A stretch of 64,000 bases of DNA from Sphingobacterium alkalisoli (GCF_005049105.1 NZ_SUKA01000001.1:558001-622000), one strand, 5' to 3'. Counted from the stretch's first letter, positions 1 through 9,767 are shown. Notes: generated by a model from the letters alone, not told the origin. Program-made: numbers and translations.

Positions 1-1038
1 TTTGAGCAACCTCAAATAATACAGGTTACTTTGTACAGCTTGATACGCAAGATAAGTCGGGAAATAACGATATAAATCTGCCATACTGTGGAGGGCAGGG
101 GTAAGTTGCTGGATGATATCGTACCGCACAGTCTTATTTTGATCGGTGAAGGCGTCTTCATTATCCATCAGCCCCAAGAATTTATCAAATAGTTTTTGTA
201 GTTCTGTAGGTGTTAATTTAGAAATATTGGGATTCGTTTTGCTCGCTGAGAAGAGTTTGTTTCTGGATTTTCCTTTCAGTTCGTCCGCCTGAAGGCCAAA
301 ATTTGCAACTAGTGCATTAAAGGTCGTTATCGCTTGACTGAATGCTTCGAGGAAAGTCTTCGTTTTTGTGTCGACCTCTTTGTCTAGTAAATTAAAAACC
401 TCTTTGGCGTCAGCCATGTTCAAATAACCATCAAACTCCTGAAAATGTTCGGAAAAAATCAAACCAGCGAGTTTCATCAGCTGTTGACGATAATTCCAAT
501 TCTCATTATTGGCGATTTTCTTATCGGCATAAGCAATAATCCAGTCCAACAAGTCTGGCCGTTCATCCAATAATTGGTTGAGCATTACGGTTAGCTCTTG
601 TTTTACCTTGTTCGTGTTCATCTCAATTTTGTAACCCGCATCCAAATTGAGTTCATATGTGAAACTACGGATGACTTTTTGAGAGAAGCCATCAATGGTA
701 CTAATGGTAAAATGACTGTAGTCGTGTAATATTTTTCTATAGACCTGATATGCTTTTTCCTGTAAAGTCTCGAAGTTCAAGGCCGGCACCCGTGCCAATA
801 GCAGGTTGCGGTAATCGTTGGTTTTTTTGCTGTCATCTCCTATAGCAAGAGCTTGAAGTACCCTCAGAATGCGCTCTTTCATTTCAGCAGTAGCTTTATT
901 GGTAAAGGTAACGGCTAATATTTCACGATAACTGTTTTCTTTGGATAGTAATAAGGTCAGGTAATGCACAGTAAGACTGAATGTTTTACCAGAGCCAGCA
1001 GAAGCTTTTAATATTTTTAGAGGAGCTATTGTACGCAT
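1..1038 (-). CDS. UvrD/REP (RecB/AddA-like) helicase, N-terminal part
   Basis: The first 346 residues of a superfamily 1A helicase; the gene runs off the left edge. The ATG at 1038 is followed by the Walker A motif ASAGSGKT (residues 12-19), then a motif Ia-like VTFTNKAT and a TISTIDGF segment resembling motif Ib. This spacing is typical of the RecB/AddA-type UvrD helicase-nucleases that repair double-strand breaks in Bacteroidota. The C-terminal helicase motifs and any nuclease domain lie outside the window, so AddA-like and plain UvrD-like alternatives cannot be separated. The gene is divergent from rpsP, with a 109-bp shared upstream region. Family assignment is confident; the exact name is not. 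Confidence 0.85.
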   Translation of the reverse strand, partial: MRTIAPLKILKASAGSGKTFSLTVHYLTLLLSKENSYREILAVTFTNKATAEMKERILRVLQALAIGDDSKKTNDYRNLLLARVPALNFETLQEKAYQVYRKILHDYSHFTISTIDGFSQKVIRSFTYELNLDAGYKIEMNTNKVKQELTVMLNQLLDERPDLLDWIIAYADKKIANNENWNYRQQLMKLAGLIFSEHFQEFDGYLNMADAKEVFNLLDKEVDTKTKTFLEAFSQAITTFNALVANFGLQADELKGKSRNKLFSASKTNPNISKLTPTELQKLFDKFLGLMDNEDAFTDQNKTVRYDIIQQLTPALHSMADLYRYFPTYLAYQAVQSNLYYLRLLK

Positions 1039-1083
1039 GATGTGAAAGGTAAGAGTAAAAAGTTAAAAGTCAAAAATAATTAC

Positions 1084-1091
1084 TATCTTTG
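1084..1091 (+). promoter_or_regulatory. Bacteroidota -7 promoter element of rpsP
   Basis: TATCTTTG matches the Bacteroidota -7 consensus TAnnTTTG exactly and lies 56 bp before the rpsP start. No clear -33 TTG was seen upstream, which is common in this phylum. Confidence 0.5.
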
Positions 1092-1147
1092 CGTCCCCTC
1101 TTACATGCTGTACGGGGGATATGTTGAATACATAACTAAAATTAAAC

Positions 1148-1693
1148 ATGGCAACTAAAATCAGATTGCAAAGACACGGTAAAAAAGGACGTCCTTTTTA
1201 CCACGTAGTAGTAGCAGATTCACGTGCTCCACGTGATGGTAAATTCATTGCACGCTTAGGATCGTACAATCCAAACACAAATCCAGCGACTATCGTTTTG
1301 GATTTTGAAAAAGCGTTGGATTGGTTGAATAAAGGTGCGCAACCTACTGACACAGCTCGCACTATCCTTTCGGATAAAGGCGTTCTTTACAAAAAACACT
1401 TACAAGGTGGTGTGAAGAAAGGCGCTTTTGACGAAGCTGCTGCTGAAGAAAAATTTGCTGCTTGGATCGAAGCTAATGAAGCAAAGACCGCAGGCAAAAA
1501 ATCAGGATTAGCACAAACGAAAGAGGAAGCTAAAAAAACAGCTTTAGCTGCTGAAGCGAAGAAAAAAGAAGAAAAAGCTGCTGCTATCGCGGCAAAAAAT
1601 GCGCCAGTCGTAGAAGAAGCTCCTGCTGAAGAAGAAGTGGAAGCTCCAGAAGCAACTGAAGGTGCAGAAAAAACAGAAGAAACTGAAGGTTAA
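1148..1693 (+). CDS. rpsP: 30S ribosomal protein S16
   Basis: Structural protein of the small ribosomal subunit, needed for 30S assembly. The start [21 protein letters not shown] is characteristic of S16, and the S16 fold covers about residues 1-85. The protein is 181 residues, roughly twice the E. coli length. The extra C-terminal half is low-complexity, rich in Ala, Glu and Lys and strongly acidic at the end, a form commonly seen in Bacteroidota. The gene is followed by rimM on the same strand after 65 bp containing a hairpin, so rimM may be expressed at a lower level than rpsP. Confidence 0.97.
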   Translation: MATKIRLQRHGKKGRPFYHVVVADSRAPRDGKFIARLGSYNPNTNPATIVLDFEKALDWLNKGAQPTDTARTILSDKGVLYKKHLQGGVKKGAFDEAAAEEKFAAWIEANEAKTAGKKSGLAQTKEEAKKTALAAEAKKKEEKAAAIAAKNAPVVEEAPAEEEVEAPEATEGAEKTEETEG

Positions 1694-1712
1694 TCTTTCA
1701 AAAAGTATTCAG

Positions 1713-1740
1713 AAAAGCCGGATCTTAGGAACCGGCTTTT
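1713..1740 (+). terminator. Hairpin with T-run between rpsP and rimM
   Basis: A 9-bp perfect stem (1713-1721 with 1732-1740, core AAAAGCCGG/CCGGCTTTT) is followed by further T residues. It looks like an intrinsic terminator or attenuator inside the rpsP-rimM unit. Confidence 0.6.
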
Positions 1741-1758
1741 TTATTTTAACGTCACAAT

Positions 1759-2283
1759 ATGACACTAGAACAAAGTTTTTATATCGGTTATATCTCCAAG
1801 ACCAGAGGTCTAAAGGGTGAAGTTCAGATCTTTTTTGAGTTTGAAGATTACATGGATTTGGAGTTTGATGTGCTCTTTGTGGAAGAGAACAAAAAGCTTA
1901 TCCCGTATTTCGTGGACGAATTGAAGCTACAAAAAAATAGCACTGCCTACGTTATGTTAGAAGATATCGATCATATCGACAAGGCTCAACCGCTATTGCG
2001 GAAGAAGATCTATCTTTCAAAAGATAAAATGCCTGTTCGTGATGCAGATGATTTTCGGTATACCGATTTGATAGGCTATCTGGTTATGGACGAACATCAT
2101 GGCGAATTGGGTAAGATCACCGATGTACAGGAGATGCCACAGCAGTTTATCGCTACGGTAGATATGAATGGCAAAGAGTTGATGTTTCCACTTTCCGACG
2201 ATTTGATTCTGGGAATAGATGCGGAAGAAGAAGTTATCGAAGTAGATTTGCCGGAAGGATTGGTGGATTTGTACGGCGCGTAA
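1759..2283 (+). CDS. rimM: Ribosome maturation factor RimM
   Basis: RimM binds S19 and helps mature the 3' head domain of the 30S subunit. The 174-residue product has the usual two-part layout: an N-terminal RimM beta-barrel (FYIGYISKTRGLKGEVQ, about residues 7-90) and a C-terminal PRC-barrel (about 95-170, with TDLIGYLVMD and GELGKITDV). Length matches the family. It follows rpsP, the usual rpsP-rimM linkage of bacteria, although trmD and rplS, often next in the operon elsewhere, are absent here. Confidence 0.95.
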   Translation: MTLEQSFYIGYISKTRGLKGEVQIFFEFEDYMDLEFDVLFVEENKKLIPYFVDELKLQKNSTAYVMLEDIDHIDKAQPLLRKKIYLSKDKMPVRDADDFRYTDLIGYLVMDEHHGELGKITDVQEMPQQFIATVDMNGKELMFPLSDDLILGIDAEEEVIEVDLPEGLVDLYGA

Positions 2284-2326
2284 AATAATTTTGACTTTTT
2301 ACTTCTTATTGCCGATATTAGCACCG

Positions 2327-2462
2327 CTTATAGAGAAAGGCAGAGGGACTAGACCCGCTGAAGCCTTAGCAACCTGACACTTGGTCAAGGTGCTACATTC
2401 TACTCGTCTTCTGTCGGGAAAGATAAGCTGAAGAAACACGATGTCGGTGCGTTTTCTCTAAG
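2327..2462 (+). promoter_or_regulatory. SAM-I (S-box) riboswitch upstream of metF
   Basis: The region carries the S-box core: AGAG, then GGCAGAGGGACTAGACCC, TGAAGCC, TTAGCAACC and GGTGC. P1 closes between CTTA..GAGAAA at the 5' end and TTTCTCTAAG at 2453-2462. These elements bind S-adenosylmethionine and switch off methionine/SAM biosynthesis genes. No terminator stem with a T-run is visible between P1 and the metF start 27 bp downstream, so control may be translational or rely on another mechanism. Confidence 0.92.
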
Positions 2463-2489
2463 CCTAAAACTATAAAATAATACTTGCAG

Positions 2490-3446
2490 ATGAAAATCGT
2501 TGATCATATTAAAAATGCAAAGGGAAAAACATTGTTTTCTTTTGAATTATTGCCTCCAGCAAAGGGGCAAGGCATTCAAAGTATCTTCAAAACAATGGAT
2601 GAACTTATGGAGTTCAAACCTCCCTTTATCGATGTTACGTATCACCGCGAAGATTACCTGTATAAGCAGCATGATAACGGTTTGCTAGAACGGGTTGCGT
2701 ATCGTAAACGCCCCGGCACTGTAGCTATCTGCGCAGCAATTATGAGTAAATATAAGGTTGATGCCGTTCCGCATCTAATATGTGGAGGATTCACAAAAGA
2801 AGAAACGGAGAATGCACTTATTGATCTTAATTTCTTAGGAATAGACAATGTATTGGTACTGCGTGGCGATGCACGTAAGGGGGATTCGGATTTTATACCT
2901 ACCCCCGGAGGACACGCATATGCTACCGACTTATTGCAGCAAGTGGCAGATATGAACCGTGGCCAATATTTGCACGAAGATATTGAACTTTCTGAAAAAA
3001 TGAACTTTTGTATCGGTGTAGCTGGTTACCCTGAAAAACATTTTGAAGCACCCAACTTCAATACGGATTTCAAATGGTTGAAGAAGAAAGTAGACATGGG
3101 CGCAGAATTTATTGTAACCCAGATGTTCTATAATGTAGAAAAGTATAAAGAATTCGTAACCAAATGCCGCGATAACGGTATTCACGTCCCTATTATACCG
3201 GGGCTAAAACCATTGACGACGAAAAAGCAACTGATTACCTTACCCAAGATCTTTCATTTGGATATTCCAGAGGAACTCAGTGATGCAGTATCCGAATGTA
3301 AGACAAATGCAGATGTAAGGCAGGTCGGCGAGGAGTGGCTTGTGGAGCAATGTAAGGAGCTGATTAAATTTGGTGCGCCCGTACTGCATTTCTATACCAT
3401 GAGTAATCCCGGGCCAACAAAGAAGATCGTAGAGCGATTATTTTAA
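2490..3446 (+). CDS. metF: Methylenetetrahydrofolate reductase
   Basis: Reduces 5,10-methylene-THF to 5-methyl-THF, the methyl donor for methionine synthesis, using FAD. The product (318 residues from ATG 2490) has the MTHFR TIM-barrel pattern: FSFELLPPAKG near the N terminus, DVTYH, a conserved VLVLRGDARKG loop (flavin/folate region) and IPGLKPL towards the end. An in-frame TTG at 2484 would add two residues, but the ATG at 2490 is the better start. The SAM-I riboswitch directly upstream fits methionine-pathway feedback. A strong terminator follows the stop codon. Confidence 0.95.
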   Translation: MKIVDHIKNAKGKTLFSFELLPPAKGQGIQSIFKTMDELMEFKPPFIDVTYHREDYLYKQHDNGLLERVAYRKRPGTVAICAAIMSKYKVDAVPHLICGGFTKEETENALIDLNFLGIDNVLVLRGDARKGDSDFIPTPGGHAYATDLLQQVADMNRGQYLHEDIELSEKMNFCIGVAGYPEKHFEAPNFNTDFKWLKKKVDMGAEFIVTQMFYNVEKYKEFVTKCRDNGIHVPIIPGLKPLTTKKQLITLPKIFHLDIPEELSDAVSECKTNADVRQVGEEWLVEQCKELIKFGAPVLHFYTMSNPGPTKKIVERLF

Positions 3447-3481
3447 CAACAAAAGGAGGTATTAGCCTCCTTTTGTTGTTA
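3444..3481 (+). terminator. Intrinsic terminator after metF
   Basis: A 16-bp perfect inverted repeat (3444-3459 with 3466-3481) starts within the metF stop codon. Its 28-bp core (3449-3476) recurs exactly at 6566-6593. Confidence 0.85.
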
Positions 3482-3554
3482 AATATTGTTAATCCATGCA
3501 ATATACAGGATCTAGTGTTTAACTTTAATTATGTAATTAACTAATTCCTAGGAT

Positions 3555-6500
3555 ATGAAATACGCGAAAATTAACAATATTGTAGGTTGGCTATGTGGAG
3601 CAATTGCTGCCACGGTCTATATCATCACGGCCGAGAAGTTTAACAGTTGGTGGGATACGGGAGAGTTCATAGCTTCTGCGTATAAACTACAAATTGTGCA
3701 CCAGCCTGGCGCCCCCTTATTCCTAATGCTTCAGAATTTATTTTCAAATTTCGCTTTTGGTGATACTTCCCGTATAGCTTTGTTGATGAATATAGGCTCA
3801 GCAATTTGCAGCGGATTAACCATTGTTTTCCTATTTTGGACAACTACTGCTTTAGCGCGGAAAATAATGGACAAAGCCGGAGAAGGCGGCAATTTACGGA
3901 TACTACAAATTATCGGAGCAGGCACTGTTGGCGCTTTAGCGTATGGTTTTACAGATACATTTTGGTATTCAGCAGTTGAATCAGAAGTATATGCCATGTC
4001 GTCTCTATGTACTGCTATCGTATTTTGGTTGGTGCTAAAATGGGAGCGGAGAGCAGATCAACCTGATGCAAACAGATGGTTGCTCATGATTGCCTATGTA
4101 ATGGGACTTTCTATCGGGGTACATTTGTTGAACTTACTTACTATCCCCGCGTTGGCATTAGTGGTCTATCTTAGGAAGACAAAACAAATAACATGGAAGG
4201 GTGTTGCGAAATCTTTGGGGATAGGCATATTGATACTAGCTTTTATACTTTGGGGTTTGATTCAGTATATGGTAAAGTCGGCGGCATATGTGGATCTGTT
4301 CTTTGTCAATACTTTAGGACTTCCGTTTGGATTTGGTGTCGTAAGTTTTATGATATTGATTCTCGGAAGTTTGATTTTTGGTATTATTTATTCAGTTCGT
4401 AGAGTAATGCCAATTTTGAATGTTCTTCTTTTAGGAATCTGCTTTGTTCTTGTAGGGTTCAGTTCATATTCTATGCTTTTGATACGCGCCCAAACCAACA
4501 TTTCGCTAAATAATAACGATCCGGACAATGTGTTTTCTTTCTTAGGGTATTTAAGTCGGGAACAATATGCTAGTGAACCCTTGTTGAAAGGGCCGAATTT
4601 TGATGCAAAAGTAAAAGAGGCGCACACGCAACATACCTATCGCAAAGATGAAAGCGGGTATACCAAAATTGAATCCAACCGCAAATATACCTATGACAAA
4701 GAATCGCTTTTCCCACGGATGTATAGCGAAAAACACGCGGCCTATTATCAGCATTATTTAAATTTAAATGCAGATCAGTCACCTACTTTTTTAGATAATT
4801 TGTCTTTCTTTTTTTCCTATCAGCTGAATGATATGTATATACGTTATTTCATGTGGAATTTTGTAGGAAGGCAAAATGACAAGCAAGGACATGGTACGTA
4901 CACAGAAGGAAATTGGCTTTCAGGAATTGATTTTTTAGATAATGCCCGTCTTGGTGGACAAGAGGCATTATCTCCTTCAATGAAATCCGATCCTTCAAGA
5001 AACAATTACTTTTTTCTTCCGCTATTGTTAGGTGTTTTAGGGTTGATTTGGCAGATTAAACACAGAAAACAGGACGCATTGATTGTGGCACTTTTATTCT
5101 TCTTTACGGGAATTGCTATCGTCATTTATCTCAATCAGACACCGATGCAGCCTCGCGAGCGTGACTATGCCTACGCAGGTTCATTTTATGTTTTTTCAAT
5201 TTGGATAGGTTTAGGACTATTGGGCTTGATAGATATCATCAAACAAAAGATAATGTTAAAATCCGCTTCTATTTTATCTCTTGCTATCTGTTTGATTGCC
5301 GGTCCCGGAATATTGATAATTGAAAATTGGGATGATCACAATCGAGCGGAGAGAGAGATGACGAGGGAAGTTGCTTTCAACTATTTAACATCCTGTGAAC
5401 CCCATGCTATTTTATTTACCTACGCCGACAACGATACCTTTCCGTTGTGGTATTTACAGGAGGTCGAAGGGATTCGTACCGATGTACGTATTGTCAATTT
5501 AAGTTATCTGCAGTCAGACTGGTATGTAAAGCAATCCATGCAAGATATAAATGAGGCAAAGCGTCTGCCTTTAAATTTTGAAGTATCCAAGATCGCAAAA
5601 GGAGTTCGGGATGGTTTGCCCCTACTCGATATGAACATAGAGGCGCATACCGACGTGAGGACGTTGGTAGATATCATGTTGTCGGATAATCGAAATAACC
5701 AAATCCAGATGAAGGATGGACATTACGTCAATTTTCTACCCACCAAAAAACTGGGGTTACCGATAGACAAGGATTCTGTGATCCGAAATAAAGTGGTGCC
5801 ACAGGATTGGGAAAAGGCGATCCCGGACCATATAGAATGGATATACAATAAAGATTACGTAACCCGGGCGGAACTTTGCATGATGGAAATATTGGCCAAT
5901 AACAATTGGGAAAGACCTATTTATTTTGGCATGATGTGCCCTGAAGAAAGTTTCATGGGATTGGATAAGTACTTAGTTTCTGAGGGTTTTGTATATCGAT
6001 TAATGCCGGTGGAATTGAATCAGATAGCAGATGATAACACATTAATAAATAGCGATACCCTTCATCGCAATATAACCCAGAAATATAAATGGGGGAATAT
6101 ACATGAGTTAGATCATTTTGATCCCGATTCCAATTTTATGTATGAGAATTTTATTTTGAGCAACGTTTTTGTGAATTCCTTGACCTCGTTAATGACTGAA
6201 AATAAACTTGACAAAGCAAAAGAGGTTGCTTTGATCGCATACGACAATATGCCTAAAAAGGTGTCAAGTTTAAGACAGGTGTATCTCAATAGCGTTATCG
6301 TCGATACGCTCTATGAAACGAGCGAATTAGACAAAGCCAGATTGCTTACGGATAAAAATTTAAGATTCGTTGAGGAAGAAATGAATTATAATTATGCAGT
6401 AATGCAGGGTAAAAATTCTGCTTTGGATGAGAGAGGAGTAAGACTGGGGCTTGCATCTTTAGAAAATTATCAAAAAATATTGTCGGACGCTGACGATGAA

Positions 6501-6560
6501 GAATTGTTGATTGTTGCTACCGCATTGAATGATAAATATAAGAATATATACCTTCAATAG
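3555..6560 (+). CDS. DUF2723 multi-pass membrane protein, PMT-like
   Basis: A 1001-residue protein with about a dozen predicted membrane helices in its first ~600 residues and a soluble C-terminal part. The early DTGE motif (residues 34-37, context SWWDTGEFIAS) sits in the first periplasmic loop, where GT-C glycosyltransferases of the PMT/OST type keep an acidic catalytic motif. The family DUF2723 is widespread in Bacteroidota and is regarded as glycosyltransferase-like; acceptor and donor cannot be read from sequence. The soluble tail contains helical, possibly TPR-like, segments near the C terminus (about residues 870-990). It is a single-gene unit with identical terminators before and after it. 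Confidence 0.85.
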   Translation: MKYAKINNIVGWLCGAIAATVYIITAEKFNSWWDTGEFIASAYKLQIVHQPGAPLFLMLQNLFSNFAFGDTSRIALLMNIGSAICSGLTIVFLFWTTTALARKIMDKAGEGGNLRILQIIGAGTVGALAYGFTDTFWYSAVESEVYAMSSLCTAIVFWLVLKWERRADQPDANRWLLMIAYVMGLSIGVHLLNLLTIPALALVVYLRKTKQITWKGVAKSLGIGILILAFILWGLIQYMVKSAAYVDLFFVNTLGLPFGFGVVSFMILILGSLIFGIIYSVRRVMPILNVLLLGICFVLVGFSSYSMLLIRAQTNISLNNNDPDNVFSFLGYLSREQYASEPLLKGPNFDAKVKEAHTQHTYRKDESGYTKIESNRKYTYDKESLFPRMYSEKHAAYYQHYLNLNADQSPTFLDNLSFFFSYQLNDMYIRYFMWNFVGRQNDKQGHGTYTEGNWLSGIDFLDNARLGGQEALSPSMKSDPSRNNYFFLPLLLGVLGLIWQIKHRKQDALIVALLFFFTGIAIVIYLNQTPMQPRERDYAYAGSFYVFSIWIGLGLLGLIDIIKQKIMLKSASILSLAICLIAGPGILIIENWDDHNRAEREMTREVAFNYLTSCEPHAILFTYADNDTFPLWYLQEVEGIRTDVRIVNLSYLQSDWYVKQSMQDINEAKRLPLNFEVSKIAKGVRDGLPLLDMNIEAHTDVRTLVDIMLSDNRNNQIQMKDGHYVNFLPTKKLGLPIDKDSVIRNKVVPQDWEKAIPDHIEWIYNKDYVTRAELCMMEILANNNWERPIYFGMMCPEESFMGLDKYLVSEGFVYRLMPVELNQIADDNTLINSDTLHRNITQKYKWGNIHELDHFDPDSNFMYENFILSNVFVNSLTSLMTENKLDKAKEVALIAYDNMPKKVSSLRQVYLNSVIVDTLYETSELDKARLLTDKNLRFVEEEMNYNYAVMQGKNSALDERGVRLGLASLENYQKILSDADDEELLIVATALNDKYKNIYLQ

Positions 6561-6565
6561 AAGAT

Positions 6566-6593
6566 ACAAAAGGAGGTATTAGCCTCCTTTTGT
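6566..6593. terminator. Bidirectional terminator between DUF2723 gene and glnS
   Basis: An 11-bp stem with ACAAAAGGAGG and its complement, flanked by A- and T-runs, works for both convergent genes. It is identical over 28 bp to the terminator after metF. Confidence 0.85.
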
Positions 6594-6598
6594 AATTA

Positions 6599-8269
6599 TT
6601 ATCCTTTTTTAATTTCTTTCGCCCAGGAATCTTTTAGTGTTACGGTACGGTTAAAAACTAGATGATCTGTAGACGATTTAGTATCTAGCGTAAAGTATCC
6701 TAGACGGATAAATTGATATCCTTTACCTGCCTGTGCTGTCGCTAAATCAGGTTCAATATAAGCTTTGGTAATGATTTGTAAACTATCTGGATTGATGGAA
6801 GATTTGAAGTCTTCAGCAGCAACCGGGTTCTCCTCATGAAATAAGCGATCATATAAACGCACTTCAGCCTCCTTCGCATGAGGCACCGATATCCAGTGGA
6901 TCGTTCCTTTTACTTTTAATCCTGAGGTATCTTCACCAGATTTGGAGTTAGGGATATAGTTACAATGTATTTCGGTGACTTTTCCATCAGCATCTTTCAC
7001 GAAATCATGGCATTCTACGATATATGCATGTTTCAATCTAACGGATAGCCCGACACCTAGACGGAAAAATTTCTTTGGCGGTTCTTCCATGAAGTCTTCA
7101 CGCTCTATCCACAATTCTTTAGTGAATGGAATATTACGAGATCCTTCTCCTCCTTCGACTTCTGGGTTGTTTTCGCCGTTTAATTCTTCTACCTGACCTT
7201 CCGGGTAATTTGTAATCACCAATTTGATGGGATCCAATACCGCCATGCGACGCCAGGCAGTTTTGTTAAGATCTTCGCGGATGCAGAATTCCAACAAACT
7301 CACATCGATCATGTTTTCGCGCTTCTGCACACCGATTTTATCGCAAAAGTTGCGAATGCTCGCTGCTGTATATCCGCGACGGCGTAAGCCAGAAATCGTA
7401 GGCATTCGTGGGTCGTCCCAGCTTTCAACAAATTTTTCGTTTACCAATTGAAGCAATTTTCGTTTGCTCATAACAGTGTACGTCATGTTTAGGCGGGCGA
7501 ATTCGTATTGTTTAGAAGGGAATATTTCTAACTTTTCTATACACCAGTCATATAGTGGGCGATGTGGAATAAATTCCAAGGTACATATCGAGTGCGTAAT
7601 TTTTTCGATCGAATCTGATTGTCCATGTGCAAAGTCATACATTGGATATATACACCATTTATCTCCCGTACGGTGATGATGCACATGTCTGATGCGATAC
7701 AACAATGGGTCGCGGAGGTGCATATTGGGGTTGGCCAAATCTATTTTGGCACGCAATACTTTTTCTCCATCTTTGAATTGCCCTTCACGCATCTGCTGAA
7801 AAAGCATTAAATTTTCTTCAACAGAACGACTACGGTATGGAGTTGGTACCCCGGGCGTTGTAGGTGTGCCTTTTGCAGCTGCTATTTCCTCCGCTGTGCT
7901 GTCGTCCACATAGGCCAATCCTTTTTTTATTAAATCTGTAGCATATTGGTATAGCGTGTCGAAATAATCAGACGTATATAGCTCCTGTGCCCATTGGAAT
8001 CCAAGCCATTGGATGTCACGTTTAATACTTTCAACATACTCTGTGTCTTCTGTAACAGGATTGGTGTCGTCAAACCGTAAGTTGGTCAAGCCATTATATT
8101 TTTGCCCTAAACCGAAGTTTAAACAAATGGATTTGGCATGTCCAATATGAAGATAACCATTAGGTTCGGGGGGGAAGCGTGTCAGGACTCTGCCGTCATG
8201 CGTTCCTTTGCGGAGATCCTCTTCAATAATCTCTTCGATAAAATTTAATGATTTTTCTTCCTCTATCAT
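6599..8269 (-). CDS. glnS: Glutaminyl-tRNA synthetase
   Basis: Charges tRNA-Gln with glutamine in the cytoplasm. The 556-residue product is the usual length of GlnRS. It carries the class I signature [17 protein letters not shown] (HIGH at 41-44), the tRNA/ATP-site segment NLRFDDTNP (63-71) and the KMSKS equivalent VMSKR (266-270). GlnRS rather than GluRS is indicated by the long N-terminal [12 protein letters not shown] form and by the two C-terminal beta-barrels (anticodon-binding) after about residue 345. Its presence implies direct glutaminylation. It is convergent with the DUF2723 gene and divergent from the exported protein at 8443. Confidence 0.97.
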   Translation of the reverse strand: MIEEEKSLNFIEEIIEEDLRKGTHDGRVLTRFPPEPNGYLHIGHAKSICLNFGLGQKYNGLTNLRFDDTNPVTEDTEYVESIKRDIQWLGFQWAQELYTSDYFDTLYQYATDLIKKGLAYVDDSTAEEIAAAKGTPTTPGVPTPYRSRSVEENLMLFQQMREGQFKDGEKVLRAKIDLANPNMHLRDPLLYRIRHVHHHRTGDKWCIYPMYDFAHGQSDSIEKITHSICTLEFIPHRPLYDWCIEKLEIFPSKQYEFARLNMTYTVMSKRKLLQLVNEKFVESWDDPRMPTISGLRRRGYTAASIRNFCDKIGVQKRENMIDVSLLEFCIREDLNKTAWRRMAVLDPIKLVITNYPEGQVEELNGENNPEVEGGEGSRNIPFTKELWIEREDFMEEPPKKFFRLGVGLSVRLKHAYIVECHDFVKDADGKVTEIHCNYIPNSKSGEDTSGLKVKGTIHWISVPHAKEAEVRLYDRLFHEENPVAAEDFKSSINPDSLQIITKAYIEPDLATAQAGKGYQFIRLGYFTLDTKSSTDHLVFNRTVTLKDSWAKEIKKG

Positions 8270-8442
8270 GTAGCAAACTTAGATAACTTTCCTTTTTTTA
8301 ACAAGTAATAGTTTTCGCTATTTATTTTTTTTCCCAACGATTGATACGCGCACGATTACGGCATTTTGAAATTAGAGACAAAGGATGAGGTTTTTCGTCG
8401 TATAATTTAATTTTATGTATTTTCGGAACAAATACCATACAA

Positions 8443-9714
8443 ATGAAATTTCGTCTTTACCTCATCATATACTTCATCAGTCCGGTCCTATTAATGGCTC
8501 AAAAGAAAGTTAAACCAGCCTTATTGGTGTACGGATCGGATATTGAAGCCTTTACGGCTGCTGTACAAAGTGCACAATCGAGCGTCGCTACACTTTGGGT
8601 ATTGGATCAAGAACAAATGGTACCCTCGCTTACCACAGAGACGACTACTGTTTTATCTAATGCTAATTTAGATGGCGGTATTTGGATGGATATGTTGATG
8701 AAAATAGCGATGAGTAAAGAAGTGAACGATTCCTTAGCTCAGCTGGTAAAGCGCGATATCAATCCACGATTAGCAATGAATGCGGTTGAGAAGATCCTTT
8801 CTATGCAGCCCAATCTCACCGTAATGAAGGGCTTGTCGGTAGAGTCGGTGGAACGGCGCAAAAAAGATTGGGAGGTCACTTTTTCAAACAAGGAGAAATA
8901 CGCCATACGGGCTATTGTAGATGCGACGGAGGAGGGAAAGTTAAAGACGTTAGTAAATGGTATGGAAGGTTATTATAAACCCGGAAGAATATCCCGTGCA
9001 GATGCGCATTCACTCGATTTATCACGTACTACTGTTGCGGTTGGTGAAGTAGATGGCGTTATATATTCGTATGTTTTAAATAACATTCTGAGTCAAGCTA
9101 ACCAAAATTTATTTTCCGCACAATATTTGGTTCAGGTTGCTCGAAATGCTGAAAGTATTCCGCTGCGTGCGCAACTTGGTCAGGCTATGGGAGCGGCGGC
9201 GGCATATTGCGCATTTTTCAAAACTACAACAGAGAAGATTGACGTACGGAAGTTACAAACCGAATTGATTACATATGGAGCGAGGCTGTTGCCTCTTCAT
9301 GACGTCCCGACGTCTCATGTTCATTACCGGGCAATTGAAAAAATGTATCTGTCGGGTCTATTAACAGGAAAGAAAGAAGGAAGCGGTTATATATTTGATG
9401 TGAAAGACAGTGTTACGTTTCAAGAAATTAAACCCATATTCAATCAGCTGCATTCACGAAGTCAGCTATGGTTCATGGATAATGACGGCGTATATCTAAC
9501 TTGGAAAGATCTGTTAAGTTTGGTTAGGTTCGTGAGCTTCAGAGGGAAAGAGATGGATGCACAAATTAAAAAAGACTGGTCGCACAAGCTAAAGTTTGCA
9601 GGTGAATTTGATGAGAATAAGATCGTAAATCGGGAAGAGTTTGCGGTAATTGTTGGTAAATATGCCGATCCATATGTTAAGGCTGTTAACATGCAAGGAA
9701 CTATTTTAAGATAA
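8443..9714 (+). CDS. Exported FAD-oxidoreductase-like protein, degenerate
   Basis: A 423-residue protein with a Sec signal peptide (cleavage probably after LLMAQ, residue 20). The next segment, LLVYGSDIEAFTAAVQSAQ (28-46), aligns with the dinucleotide-binding start of FAD_oxidored-family proteins, normally VYGG followed by two small residues and G. Here only the first glycine remains (G31-S-D-I-E-A36), so FAD binding is doubtful. The stretch AIVDATEEGKL also recalls the family's later DATG-type motif. The C-terminal 150 residues (HDVPTSHVHYRAIEKMYLSGLLTG) resemble the SLH-like tail of these proteins. Function is unknown; it may be a non-catalytic relative. Confidence 0.6.
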   Translation: MKFRLYLIIYFISPVLLMAQKKVKPALLVYGSDIEAFTAAVQSAQSSVATLWVLDQEQMVPSLTTETTTVLSNANLDGGIWMDMLMKIAMSKEVNDSLAQLVKRDINPRLAMNAVEKILSMQPNLTVMKGLSVESVERRKKDWEVTFSNKEKYAIRAIVDATEEGKLKTLVNGMEGYYKPGRISRADAHSLDLSRTTVAVGEVDGVIYSYVLNNILSQANQNLFSAQYLVQVARNAESIPLRAQLGQAMGAAAAYCAFFKTTTEKIDVRKLQTELITYGARLLPLHDVPTSHVHYRAIEKMYLSGLLTGKKEGSGYIFDVKDSVTFQEIKPIFNQLHSRSQLWFMDNDGVYLTWKDLLSLVRFVSFRGKEMDAQIKKDWSHKLKFAGEFDENKIVNREEFAVIVGKYADPYVKAVNMQGTILR

Positions 9715-9723
9715 AGTAAAAAC

Positions 9724-9757
9724 AAGAAACTCCGACAGGCTTTTGTCGGAGTTTCTT
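9724..9757. terminator. Bidirectional terminator
   Basis: A 14-bp perfect stem (9724-9737 with 9744-9757, core AAACTCCGACA) lies between the convergent genes ending at 9714 and 9768. Confidence 0.85.
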
Positions 9758-9767
9758 ATACTATATC

